NCBI GenBank assembly: GCA_030605745.1
Contig: JAUWHT010000250.1
Coordinates: 1-25,893, forward strand
Origin: Pirellulales bacterium
GTDB taxonomy: Bacteria > Planctomycetota > Planctomycetia > Pirellulales > Thermoguttaceae
DNA: 25,893 nt
Direction: 5' to 3'
Positions within the stretch are counted from its first letter, which is position 1. Each line of letters opens with the position of its first letter. A program made the translations under genes and the position numbers. A model generated the notes under the pieces. It made no database searches, was not told where the DNA came from, and saw only the letters and a program-made list of their open reading frames with translations. This document shows, piece after piece, positions 1 to 9,363 of the stretch.

Positions 1-1
1 C

Positions 2-106
2 CACGTCGACGCCATGGAGCAACTGACCTCCAAGCTGGCCAAATTCAGCTCGAACCAGGAGTTCATCGACCTTATCAGCGGCGCTAAGGTGGCCAATGGA
101 GGGTAA
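2..106 (+). CDS. 3' end of an unidentified gene (partial)
   Basis: This frame is open from the window edge to a TAA at 104-106 and reads as 34 residues ending in SGAKVANGG; the other two plus frames stop within it. The residues look protein-like (amphipathic, ending in an NQEFIDLISG segment), but there is too little to assign a family. Its last nine bases overlap the 5' end of the tRNA-Ser gene. That is unusual, so the stop, or the reality of the frame, is uncertain. Confidence 0.35.
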   Translation, partial: HVDAMEQLTSKLAKFSSNQEFIDLISGAKVANGG

Positions 107-181
107 GCGAATGGCTAGCGGCCTCACTGGAAATGAGGTGCCCCTTGACCGGGGTTGCGGGTTCGAGTCCCGTGCCCTCCG
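98..181 (+). tRNA. tRNA-Ser (anticodon GGA)
   Basis: The acceptor stem pairs 98-104 (GGAGGGT) with 174-180 (GCCCTCC), with one T-G pair, and the discriminator is G181. The anticodon stem CCTCA/TGAGG (122-126/134-138) encloses the loop CTGGAAA, giving anticodon GGA at 129-131. A long variable arm with a CCCC/GGGG stem (141-144/151-154) is diagnostic of class II tRNA-Ser. The T arm GCGGG-TTCGAGT-CCCGT (157-173) is complete. The D arm is short, with only two clear pairs. CCA is not encoded. Its last 21 bases, plus three more, form the attachment core of the integrated element. Confidence 0.92.
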
Positions 182-1449
182 CTTGGTGTGTTCGCACTAG
201 CTGGCAATGCCCCGTAAGACCGTGTATTTTGCGTGGTGTTCGTTTGTTGGTTCCGTTCCTTGCGGCCTATTTCGTGCGGGTACTGTGCCGGTTTCTGTGC
301 CAGTTTTTCTCCCTGTCCGGGCAGGGGGCCGGTCGGCTCTTTGATCGCCCGCTTATAGTGCGTTCCGGTTGTCTGCCGGTAGTGTCTATCTGCAATTTGC
401 TCGGTGTGTCCCAACCAAGCCGCCGCCACATGGGAAGGATACTGGTCGGCCAGTTCGGTCGCGCGGGTCGCCCGGAGGTTCTGCCATAACCGCGGCCACG
501 GTTGCAGGCCGGCTCGAAGGATTGCACGTTCCAGCCACGTGCGCAGGTTCTTCTGGCTGGTGCGGATCGACGGGAATATCCACACCGCTCCCTCGGGCGC
601 TGCCTCCCATGCTTCGCGGAGTGCCGGTGCAACCTCGGGGAAGATCGGGCATATCCGCTTGCCGCCGCCGCGGTGCCGTTTCGTCTTGGGCGACGTGATG
701 ATGATTCGCATGGTTTCCCAATCGACGTGCCCCCACTTCAACGGCACGATTTCCGACGGCACCCGAACACCGAAATACCGGGCCATGATGAGCAACAGCC
801 GGAACTCCGGGCCGTGACATTGATCGAGCAGCGCGTTGATCGTTTCCCGTCCGACGAAGTGCTGCCGCTCGGGCACGGATACCACGGTCCCAACCAAGCC
901 GGCAAATGGATTCTCGGGTAGCAGCTTCCGCTTGACCGCCACGGAGAAGAACATCCGGGCGAATTGGCTCCGCTTGCGGATCGTGTTCTCCGCCAGCTTT
1001 TCGCCAGTGCAAAGCCATGCCGCCCAAGCATCCGCGTCGGCCCCGGTAATGGCCCGCATGTCCCTATCTGCCCCGAAGTAGCCCACGAGGTTCCGTCGGG
1101 TATGCCCCCAAACCTCGATTGTCGAGTCCGTCACGTCGCCGCGCTGCCGGCGTTGGTCGATGTAACCATCGAGGAACGGCCCCAGCAACGTCGCTCCCGG
1201 CAGGTCGATCAGCCCGACCCGCGCCAGCCGACCGCGGAGCTTGTCGTCAATCGCCTTCAACCATCCCGCGGTCTGACCGTCGATTGCGGTGCCGAGCCTT
1301 CTGGCCTCAACCAGCTTTTCGACCATGTTCCGCGCCGTCACCGCGTTTTTCCGGGCGCCACGTCCGGTTCGGACCGTGTGCCGCTTCTTCGTCGTTGGGC
1401 AAACGAACAGAATCCGCCAGCCATGGCCGTCCTTTGAGAGACTTGCCAT
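124..1449 (-). CDS. Tyrosine recombinase / integrase of element A
   Basis: Site-specific recombinase of 441 residues in the integrated state. The N-terminal arm-binding and core-binding (SAM-like) parts cover roughly residues 1-190; the catalytic domain covers about 195-370. Visible active-site candidates are R229 in GVRVPSE, K255 in SPKTK, R326 in QNLR, H348 in WLGHT and nucleophile Y357 in DRHY. The usual His of HxLR is Asn (N324), a variation I recall from planctomycete relatives. Residues 371-430 form a Gln/Asn/Lys-rich linker. The last codons lie inside the tRNA-Ser gene: SGGHGTRT is the antisense of the core repeat, and the final 11 residues come from tRNA sequence. The original C-terminus is at 9364-9565. 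It starts 3 bp after the HTH gene's stop and is probably co-transcribed with it from the promoter at 1697-1725. Confidence 0.92.
   Translation of the reverse strand: MASLSKDGHGWRILFVCPTTKKRHTVRTGRGARKNAVTARNMVEKLVEARRLGTAIDGQTAGWLKAIDDKLRGRLARVGLIDLPGATLLGPFLDGYIDQRRQRGDVTDSTIEVWGHTRRNLVGYFGADRDMRAITGADADAWAAWLCTGEKLAENTIRKRSQFARMFFSVAVKRKLLPENPFAGLVGTVVSVPERQHFVGRETINALLDQCHGPEFRLLLIMARYFGVRVPSEIVPLKWGHVDWETMRIIITSPKTKRHRGGGKRICPIFPEVAPALREAWEAAPEGAVWIFPSIRTSQKNLRTWLERAILRAGLQPWPRLWQNLRATRATELADQYPSHVAAAWLGHTEQIADRHYRQTTGTHYKRAIKEPTGPLPGQGEKLAQKPAQYPHEIGRKERNQQTNTTQNTRSYGALPASANTPSGGHGTRTRNPGQGAPHFQ
161..184 (+). repeat. attL core: 24-bp tRNA-Ser 3'-end repeat, copy 1
   Basis: The stretch from the T loop to three bases past the discriminator is repeated exactly at 9566-9589, and 22 bases of it recur at 24663-24684. 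Direct repeats of a tRNA 3' end next to an integrase gene are the classical mark of integration by a tyrosine recombinase. In this copy the repeat restores a full tRNA and is also read, in antisense, as the SGGHGTRT stretch near the integrase C-terminus. Confidence 0.88.
284..303 (+). repeat. Candidate recombinase arm site, left copy
   Basis: The motif TGTGCCGG-N4-TGTGCCAG lies 99 bp inside the left core repeat. It recurs in the same orientation 53 bp inside the right core repeat (9493-9512), with only the four spacer bases differing. Paired short direct repeats flanking a core on both sides match the general layout of arm-type integrase sites. It sits inside the integrase coding sequence, in the linker. 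Binding is inferred. Confidence 0.5.
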
Positions 1450-1452
1450 GCG

Positions 1453-1689
1453 TCACCTGCCTTTCTTACGTTTTGGTTTACGGGGCTTGCTGCCCATTGT
1501 GATGTTCAGTTCAAGACAATCGGCAATCAGGTCCAAGCCGTTCATCGACAAGCCCCCTTTGCCGTTCACGAATCGGGATAGGGTTGCTTCGTCGATGCCC
1601 GTCTCTTGTGAGATTGCGTAACGACTCTTGCCGCAGGTGTTGATTGCCTGCCGCAACTGGTCGCTCAGTTTGGTTCGTTTTCGTGTCAT
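1453..1689 (-). CDS. Small XRE-type HTH regulator
   Basis: This is a 78-residue protein starting MTRKRTKLSD. Residues about 8-60 form a helix-turn-helix of the Cro/CI (XRE) type: SRYAISQETGIDEATLSRF is the classic recognition-helix pattern and LIADCLEL follows it. The C-terminus is a basic tail (KPRKPKRKKGR). The frame stays open upstream to 1854, but the extra 55 residues look non-coding and the promoter lies immediately before the ATG at 1689, so I take the short start. It is followed after 3 bp by the integrase gene. Likely role: repressor or control factor of the integrase operon. An excisionase-like accessory role is the alternative. Confidence 0.8.
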   Translation of the reverse strand: MTRKRTKLSDQLRQAINTCGKSRYAISQETGIDEATLSRFVNGKGGLSMNGLDLIADCLELNITMGSKPRKPKRKKGR

Positions 1690-1696
1690 CGGTTGT

Positions 1697-1725
1697 ATTC
1701 TATACTGTGCTTGATTCGCGGTCAA
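1697..1725 (-). promoter_or_regulatory. Sigma70-type promoter of the HTH-integrase operon
   Basis: On the minus strand, TTGACC (complement of 1720-1725) and TAGAAT (complement of 1697-1702) are separated by exactly 17 bp, each matching 5 of 6 consensus bases. Only 7 bp separate the -10 box from the ATG at 1689, so the predicted transcript begins at or within a base or two of the start codon and would be leaderless. An imperfect TTGA-N7-TCAA dyad (1711-1725) overlaps the -35 box and spacer and could be an operator. No Shine-Dalgarno sequence is present. Confidence 0.6.
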
Positions 1726-1945
1726 CCCCTTTCGATAGTTTGCCACCGCTCGCCAGGTTTCGCCGTTCGCCCTTACCCAGTGCCCGGCGAGTACTTTGTA
1801 TCGGCCACCCCAGCAACCGAACACCGGCCGAGATCTGGCCTGCCTGTTGGCCAATCGGACGCCTCTGGGGGGCTTGCCGAGGCCGGGGCCAAAGGGTTAT
1901 GCTGCCAGGGTCCGATAGTTACTTCGTTTTAGAGGTTCTTGTCCA

Positions 1946-2041
1946 ATGGCGAAGAAGAGAAAAGCGGCCCGGAAGGTCCAGGCCTACCTCCGCGACCGCC
2001 GCGATCAACCGTTTGTGGAACTGGGCGCCTTATCGAACTAA
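1946..2041 (+). CDS. Possible 31-residue leader ORF upstream of hsdM
   Basis: The ORF starts ATG-GCG-AAG-AAG and encodes a very basic 31-residue peptide (MAKKRKAARK..., ending FVELGALSN), stopping 16 bp before the hsdM start. An AGAGG at 1931-1935 could serve as ribosome binding site. A weak TTGCCG-N18-TATGCT promoter-like pair lies upstream at 1874-1903. I do not recognise the peptide. It may be a translated leader, a tiny accessory protein or chance; 1690-1945 otherwise shows only the divergent HTH promoter. Confidence 0.3.
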   Translation: MAKKRKAARKVQAYLRDRRDQPFVELGALSN

Positions 2042-2057
2042 CCAGGACTATCTACTC

Positions 2058-3640
<1,583 letters not shown>

Positions 3641-3644
<4 letters not shown>

Positions 3645-4936
3645 ACTGGACGGAAGTGACTTTCAACGAACTCTTTCTTGGACCTCAGAAGAACGGTCTT
3701 TACAAACCAAAAGAGTTCCACGGCTCAGGGACGAAGATTGTGAATATGGGCGAACTATTCGCCTACGACTTCATTGGGCCGCAGGACATGAAACGCCTTG
3801 AGGTTGATGGCACGGAATTGGAACGATTCGGCGTCCAGAACGGCGACCTTCTTTTTGCTCGGCGTAGCCTGATTGAGTCGGGAGCCGGAAAGTGCGTCAT
3901 AGTCGATGGCTTAAACGAGCCAGCAGTGTTCGAGTCGTCTCTCATCAGAGTCCGGCTCGATCCAAGGCGATGCAATCCTCGCTTCTACATGTATTATTTC
4001 CGGGACGCACCGGGCAGAAGTGCAATCAAGGAGATTATTACTGGAGCAGCCCAAAAAGGAATTCGAGGCACAGAACTTGCAAAGATCAGCGTTCACAATC
4101 CGCCCCTCCCCGCTCAACGGAGGATCGCCTCGATCCTGTCGGCCTATGACGACCTGATTGAGAACAACCGGCGGCGGATCGAAATTCTCGAAGAGATGGC
4201 CCGGCTGATCTACCGGGAGTGGTTTGTCCACTTCCGCTTCCCCGGCCACGAAAACGTCAACCTCATCGACTCCCCCCTGGGCAAGATCCCCGAAGGGTGG
4301 AGAGTAGCAGAGTTAGGCCACTTACTATCGGCGTTGGAATCGGGCAAACGACCGAAGGGTGGTGCTGCTGATAGTGGGGTGCCAAGCGTCGGTGCCGAAA
4401 ACATTATGGGTATCGGGCAGCACGAGTACACGAAAGAGAAGTACGTCAGCGAAGATTTCTTTGCATCGATGAAGAAGGGAAAGGTTGCGGACAAGGATGT
4501 GCTGCTCTACAAGGATGGGGCCTACATCGGCCGAAGCTCATACTTTCGAGACGGTTTTCCCCACACGAAGTGCTGTATCAACGAGCATGTTTTCATTTTG
4601 AGAAGCAATGACCGAATAACGCAGAATCTTCTGTATTCGTGGCTGAAGGAGCCTTCTACGGTTTCCCGTGTCCGAAGTACAAATGCGAACGCGGCTCAAC
4701 CAGGCATCAATCAAAAAGGCGTAAAGGGTCTACCTTTTCTGCTTCCGCCTAGCGGCTTGATAGTAAGATTTGATGCACTTGTGGAAGCAATCATGGCGCT
4801 GATTGTCTCGCTGGCCAAACGCAACCGGGTCCTTCAAAATAGCCGCGACTTGCTTCTCCCTCGTCTGATTTCCGGCGAATTGGACGTTTCCGAGTTGCCT
4901 ATCGAAACGGGGGCCGACGATGGCAACGGCCGTTGA
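3641..4936 (+). CDS. hsdS: Type I restriction-modification specificity subunit HsdS
   Basis: DNA-recognition subunit, 431 residues from a GTG start overlapping the hsdM stop. It shows the two-half architecture: target recognition domain 1 (about 1-155), a central conserved helical spacer (PLPAQRRIASILSAYD, then ENNRRRIEILEEMARLIYRE, about 155-200), recognition domain 2 (about 215-370), and a C-terminal conserved helix (about 385-420, with NSRDLLLPRLISGELD). The recognition domains are visibly more AT-rich than the flanking conserved regions, as is usual for these exchangeable parts. The target sequence cannot be read from the protein. The stop overlaps the hsdR start by 17 bp. No phase-variable repeat or second hsdS copy is seen. 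Confidence 0.95.
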
Positions 4937-7900
4937 CAAATTGCTCTTGGATCACAGCGAGAATGCGCTGGTCGAGCAACCGTCGATCGAGCTGTTGGGC
5001 GAGCTTGCGTGGGAGACGGCCAACTGCTTCGGCGAGTTCGCTCACGGCAAGAGCCCACTGGGGCGCGGGTCGAAGGGCGAGGTGGTGCTGGTCGAGCGGC
5101 TGCGCAGGGCGTTGGAGAAGCTCAATCCGAAGTTGCCCGCCGAGGCCATCGGGCTGGCGATCGAGGAACTGACCCGCGAACGCGGCGCGATGAGCCTGGC
5201 TGCGGCCAACCGGGAGGTCTACCGGCTGCTGAAAGACGGCGTGAAGGTGACGTATCGCGGGGGGGAGGAAGGCGACGAAGAGGTCGTCGAGACCGTAGGG
5301 GTGATCGACTGGAAGACGCCGGCCAACAACGACTTCTTCTTGGCGTCGCAGTTTTGGGTGACCGGCGAGATGCACACCCGGCGGCCGGACTTGCTGGGGT
5401 TCGTCAACGGCCTGCCGCTGGTGTTTGTGGAACTGAAGGCCCCGGAACACTCGGCCAAGGACGCCTACGACGACAACCTGACCGACTACAAGGACACCAT
5501 ACCGCACCTGTTCTGGTACAACGCGCTGGTGATTCTCTCCAACGGCAAGGAGGCCAAAATCGGCAGTATCACCGCCGAGTGGGAACATTTCGGCGACTGG
5601 AAGAAGATCAACAGCGAAGGCGAGGAAGGCATCGTGTCGCTGGAGACCATGATCCGGGGCACCTGCGAGCCGGCGCGGCTGCTGGACATCGTCGAGAACT
5701 TCACGCTGTTCATGGAGGTCCGCGGCGGGCTGATAAAGCTGGTCGGCAAGAACCATCAGTACCTGGGCGTGAACAACGTCATGGACGCCGTGAAGCAGAT
5801 CGAGCAGAACCAGGGCCGCCTGGGCGTCTTCTGGCACACGCAGGGGAGCGGAAAATCGGTCGCGATGATCTTCTTCTCGCAGAAGATTCTTCGGAAGCTG
5901 CCGGGACACTGGACGTTCGTCATCGTGACCGACCGCCAGGAACTGGACGAGCAGATCTACAAGAACTTCACCAGCACCGGCGTGGTGACTGAGGAAGAGG
6001 CCCAGGCCACCAGCGGCGAGAACCTCAAGCAACTGCTGCGGGAGGACCACCGCTACGTGTTTACGCTGATCCAGAAGTTCCGCACGGAAAAGTACGAGAA
6101 ATACCCAAAACTGTCCGACCGCTCGGACATCATCGTGATTACCGACGAGGCCCACCGCAGCCAATACGACACGTTGGCCCGGAACATGCGCGACGCCCTA
6201 CCCAACGCGGCGTTTATCGCGTTTACGGGCACGCCGCTGATGGTCGTCGGGGAGGAACGGACGAAGGAGGTTTTTGGCGACTATGTGAGCATCTACAGCT
6301 ACCAGCAATCGGTCGAGGACGGGGCGACGGTTCGCTTGTATTACGAGAACCGGATTCCCGAGTTGCAGTTGACCAACGAGTGCTTCAAGGAGGAGATGGA
6401 ACAAATCCTCGACGACGCGGTGGCCGAGATCGACGACGAGGCGACCCAGGAGGCATACGAGAAGAGGCTGGAGCGGGAATTCGCCCGCGAATACCACCTG
6501 ATTACCCGCGAAGACCGGCTGGAAGCCGTCGCCGAGGACCTGGTCGATCACTTCTTGGGGCGCGGCTTTCGGGGCAAGGCGATGACGGTCTGCATCGACA
6601 AGGCCACCGCAGTGAAGATGTACGACAAGGTGCAAAAGTATTGGGGGCGTGCCCTTCGAGAGCGGAAAGACGAGTTGGCCGGCGCGTCCGGCGCGCTGGC
6701 GGCGCAACTGCGCGAAGAGATCGCGTTCATGGAAGGGACCGACATGGCCGTGGTGGTGTCGCAGGCGCAGAACGAGATCAAGGAGTTGGAAACAAAGGGG
6801 GTGGACATCCGGCCGCACCGCAAGCGGATAGTCGAGGAAGACCTGGAAACCAAGTTCAAGGACAGGGACGATCCGTTCCGGCTGGTGTTCGTCTGCGCCA
6901 TGTGGATGACGGGTTTCGACGTGCCGAGTTGCTCGACGATCTACATGGACAAGCCAATGCGCAACCACACGCTGATGCAGACCATCGCCCGAGCGAACCG
7001 GGTTTTTCCGCAAAAGGAATGCGGTACGATCGTCGATTATGTGGGCGTGTTCAGAGACCTGAACAAGGCGCTGGCCATCTATGGCGACCCCACCGGCAAG
7101 CCGGGTGGCGGCGACGGCGGCCGGCCGGCCAACCCAAAGGCGGAACTGGTCGAGCGGCTGAAACACGCCATTGCCGAGACGGCGGACTTCTGCAAAGGGA
7201 AGGGCTTCGATGTAGCGAGAATCCCCGAAGCCCAGGGATTCGAGCGGGTGGCCCTACTGCAAGATGCGGTGGAGAAGGTCCTCGTCAACGATGAATCGAA
7301 GAAGCAGTATCGGGCATTGGCCAACGTGGTATCGCGGCTCTACAAGGCACTGTTGCCGGATGAAGCCGCCAACGAGTTTGCTCCGGTCTGCGTGGCGATT
7401 ACCGCGATTGCCAGGGACGATGCGCTGAAACCGCCGGAAGTCGACATTTTAGGGGTCATCAAGGATGTGGAGGACCTGCTGGACCGATCCATTGCCGCCG
7501 AGGGCTATGTCATCGACATCGAGAAGGCGAAGCAACTGGTGGACCTGAGCGAGATCGACTTCGAGGCGCTGAAGAAGAAGTTCGCCAAGGGACGGAAGCG
7601 GACGGAAGCGGAGAAGCTCCGCGGCGCGGTTGCAAGCAAGCTCGAACGCATGGTCCGGTTGAACAAGACGCGCATCGACTATCTGGAAAAGTTTCAGCAG
7701 ATGATCGACGACTACAACGCCGGCAGTGTGAACGTGGAAGAGTTCTTCCGCTGGCTGGTTGAATTCAGCCAGGCCTTGAACGATGAAGAGAAGCGCGGAG
7801 TTGCGGAAGGGCTCGCCGAGGAAGAGTTGGCTCTGTTCGATCTTCTTACCAAGCCCGACATGAAACTGACCAAGGGGGAGGAGAAGAAGGTCAAGAAGAT

Positions 7901-8123
7901 CGCCCGCGGATTGCTGGAGAAACTCAAAGCCGGAAAATTCGTTCTCGATTGGAGAAAGCGGCAGCGAACCCGCGCAGGGGTCCGGCTGTGCATCGAACAA
8001 CTCTTGGACGCGCTGCCTGATGCCTATTCCAACGACCTGTACGAGAAGAAATGTGAATCGGTCTACCAGCACGTATACGAGTCGTACTACGGAGCCGGTC
8101 AAAGCATCTATACCGCGGCGTAG
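4920..8123 (+). CDS. hsdR: Type I restriction enzyme subunit HsdR (ATP-dependent nuclease-translocase)
   Basis: Restriction and translocation subunit, 1067 residues, full family length. The N-terminal PD-(D/E)xK nuclease includes VFVELKAP (E172, K174), with the partner acidic residue probably in VIDWKTPANND. The SF2 helicase motor has Walker A HTQGSGKS (306-313, K312), Walker B DEAH (409-412), motif III FTGTPL, and motif VI QTIARANR (687-694). The C-terminal third is helical and charged, with the assembly region for HsdM/HsdS at the end. All catalytic signatures are intact, so the system should be able to restrict. It is the third gene of an overlapping operon, which fits coordinated production of the methylase and restriction subunits. 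Confidence 0.95.
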   Translation: MATAVDKLLLDHSENALVEQPSIELLGELAWETANCFGEFAHGKSPLGRGSKGEVVLVERLRRALEKLNPKLPAEAIGLAIEELTRERGAMSLAAANREVYRLLKDGVKVTYRGGEEGDEEVVETVGVIDWKTPANNDFFLASQFWVTGEMHTRRPDLLGFVNGLPLVFVELKAPEHSAKDAYDDNLTDYKDTIPHLFWYNALVILSNGKEAKIGSITAEWEHFGDWKKINSEGEEGIVSLETMIRGTCEPARLLDIVENFTLFMEVRGGLIKLVGKNHQYLGVNNVMDAVKQIEQNQGRLGVFWHTQGSGKSVAMIFFSQKILRKLPGHWTFVIVTDRQELDEQIYKNFTSTGVVTEEEAQATSGENLKQLLREDHRYVFTLIQKFRTEKYEKYPKLSDRSDIIVITDEAHRSQYDTLARNMRDALPNAAFIAFTGTPLMVVGEERTKEVFGDYVSIYSYQQSVEDGATVRLYYENRIPELQLTNECFKEEMEQILDDAVAEIDDEATQEAYEKRLEREFAREYHLITREDRLEAVAEDLVDHFLGRGFRGKAMTVCIDKATAVKMYDKVQKYWGRALRERKDELAGASGALAAQLREEIAFMEGTDMAVVVSQAQNEIKELETKGVDIRPHRKRIVEEDLETKFKDRDDPFRLVFVCAMWMTGFDVPSCSTIYMDKPMRNHTLMQTIARANRVFPQKECGTIVDYVGVFRDLNKALAIYGDPTGKPGGGDGGRPANPKAELVERLKHAIAETADFCKGKGFDVARIPEAQGFERVALLQDAVEKVLVNDESKKQYRALANVVSRLYKALLPDEAANEFAPVCVAITAIARDDALKPPEVDILGVIKDVEDLLDRSIAAEGYVIDIEKAKQLVDLSEIDFEALKKKFAKGRKRTEAEKLRGAVASKLERMVRLNKTRIDYLEKFQQMIDDYNAGSVNVEEFFRWLVEFSQALNDEEKRGVAEGLAEEELALFDLLTKPDMKLTKGEEKKVKKIARGLLEKLKAGKFVLDWRKRQRTRAGVRLCIEQLLDALPDAYSNDLYEKKCESVYQHVYESYYGAGQSIYTAA

Positions 8124-8130
8124 GATAGAC

Positions 8131-8712
8131 ATGGTATTGATTGGCCGAACCGCCGACGAACTCGACGCGCTGCTGCCCTCGATCTTCGATAAGGCGGATA
8201 CGTCGCAGGGTGAAGTCCCGGAGGTTCCCTACTACGAAGCAGACCGGGAGCCTGGCTCGACTGAGGAAGTGGATTTCTGGACCAGCCGGGATGTCCGGGA
8301 GATCGTTCATAGCCACCTGAACTATGTGGTTGCCGACACGAAACGGTGGGAACAGGCGGCCGCGTATTACATCGACAAGCACCCGGCAACAGCGGCCTTC
8401 GCCAAGAACGCGGGACTAGGCTTTGCGATCCCGTACCTTCACAACGGCCAGATGCACGACTACATCCCCGACTTCATCATTCGGCTCAAGACCGAAGATG
8501 AGGAAAGGCAAGAGTACATGATTCTCGAAACCAAGGGATATGACCCGCTAGAGGAGGTAAAACGGGAGGCGGCGATTCGGTGGGTGAACGCCGTCAACGC
8601 CGACGGTATGTACGGGCATTGGCAATACGCCGTTGCAAGGAAACCGGAAGAAGTCAACAAACGACTCGACGCAGCTTTCAACAGGGTTCCTGCACGGTCC
8701 GGCAATCCGTGA
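8131..8712 (+). CDS. Stand-alone PD-(D/E)xK nuclease-domain protein, type III Res C-terminus-like
   Basis: A protein of 193 residues starting 7 bp after hsdR. From about residue 50 it resembles the C-terminal nuclease region of type III Res / BPTD_3080-like DEAD-box restriction enzymes: VHSHLNYVVADTKRWEQAA, then GFAIPYLHNGQMHDYIPDF with D114, and MILETKGYD with E133 and K135. These supply a plausible PD-(D/E)xK active site. No helicase domain precedes it. The first 20 residues (TADELDALLPSIFDKA) instead resemble the tail of HsdS proteins (ELDALLPSILDKAFKGEL-type). The gene is therefore either a truncated, fused remnant or a real small nuclease added to the type I operon. Spacing and intact frame favour expression; function is unknown. 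Confidence 0.75.
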   Translation: MVLIGRTADELDALLPSIFDKADTSQGEVPEVPYYEADREPGSTEEVDFWTSRDVREIVHSHLNYVVADTKRWEQAAAYYIDKHPATAAFAKNAGLGFAIPYLHNGQMHDYIPDFIIRLKTEDEERQEYMILETKGYDPLEEVKREAAIRWVNAVNADGMYGHWQYAVARKPEEVNKRLDAAFNRVPARSGNP

Positions 8713-8904
8713 GGCTGGTGCCTTGCCTGGTTTCTGGTTGTCGGCCGGCAGCAATACGCACTTAGATGGGGCAAAACCGCAAAGTTAGAGGTCGGAAGGA
8801 CCAAAACATCGACCCGGCGGTCGTCGCCTCGCGCGCCCGCGCCTGTGGGCACCGAATCCGAGCGGCCGAGGGATGTTGTGAGACAGCTATTCCCCCCAAC
8901 TTAC

Positions 8905-8936
8905 CTACCCGAACCGCTCGGGGTTCGCCAGGGTAG
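8905..8936. other. Two-tier stem-loop
   Basis: An outer CTACCC/GGGTAG stem (8905-8910/8931-8936) stacks on an inner GAACC/GGTTC stem (8911-8915/8922-8926) with a GCTCGG loop and a GCCA bulge on one side. No U-tract follows, so it is not an obvious terminator; it may be part of a structured RNA or a protein-binding site. Confidence 0.35.
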
Positions 8937-9126
8937 CCTTACTGAAAAAATAAGTACCACGCGGTAAATTGCCTATCTTAACGCTGTTTCTTCGGCGAGT
9001 GGGATGGTGGACCATCTCTTACTACGGTGGCGTGGGCGGGGGGTCTGGATCAGTTCTGTGGAACTGCATGGGGCCCCTCGATTGACTGGTACGACAACCA
9101 CCCAAACCTGCCAGAATTGCCGTAAG

Positions 9127-9156
9127 AATGGGTCTTTTGTTAGCAAAAGACCCATT
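9127..9156. terminator. Perfect 13-bp hairpin, bidirectional terminator candidate
   Basis: AATGGGTCTTTTG (9127-9139) pairs perfectly with CAAAAGACCCATT (9144-9156) around a four-base TTAG loop. A TTTATT run follows on the plus strand. The stem lies about 415 bp after the last plus-strand gene. Its perfection suggests selection, either as a terminator insulating the element's end or as a structured RNA. Confidence 0.45.
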
Positions 9157-9363
9157 TATTGCCTCTCGCACCCCCCATAACCTGGGCGTCCTGCGGGCCG
9201 GTGAAGCCTCGGCCACACGCCCCCCGCCCTACTCGCGCGTACTCACACCTCCAGTGAGGTCGAGAGCCAGCCCGCCCGAGCAACGCATAGTTGACCTTTC
9301 CCCCTTTCTAGGGGAGGTCGGCCTGCCGGGCAACCCCCACCACCGTGCGTCGAGCGGCAGGCA

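Larger units (their letters stand above)
8713..9363. other. Non-coding, hairpin-rich right end of element A
   Basis: There is no convincing gene in these 650 bp. The open frames found here on both strands lack protein-like composition. The region has several inverted repeats: 8905-8936, a CAGTTC/GAACTG hairpin at 9051-9066, the strong 9127-9156 hairpin, and a GACCT..AGGTC stem at about 9294-9320. A short A-tract lies at 8945-8950. It could hold an attP-associated regulatory region, a small RNA or decayed DNA. Confidence 0.4.

Noticed and set aside
1690..1854. Longer start for the HTH gene
   Set aside because: The promoter lies inside this stretch and the extra residues lack protein character; ATG 1689 is preferred.
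4899..6164. 421-codon minus-strand frame opposite hsdR, and similar ones at 6198-7166 and 7449-8132
   Set aside because: Antisense shadow of a confidently identified gene; Leu/Val/His/Gln-rich composition typical of such shadows.
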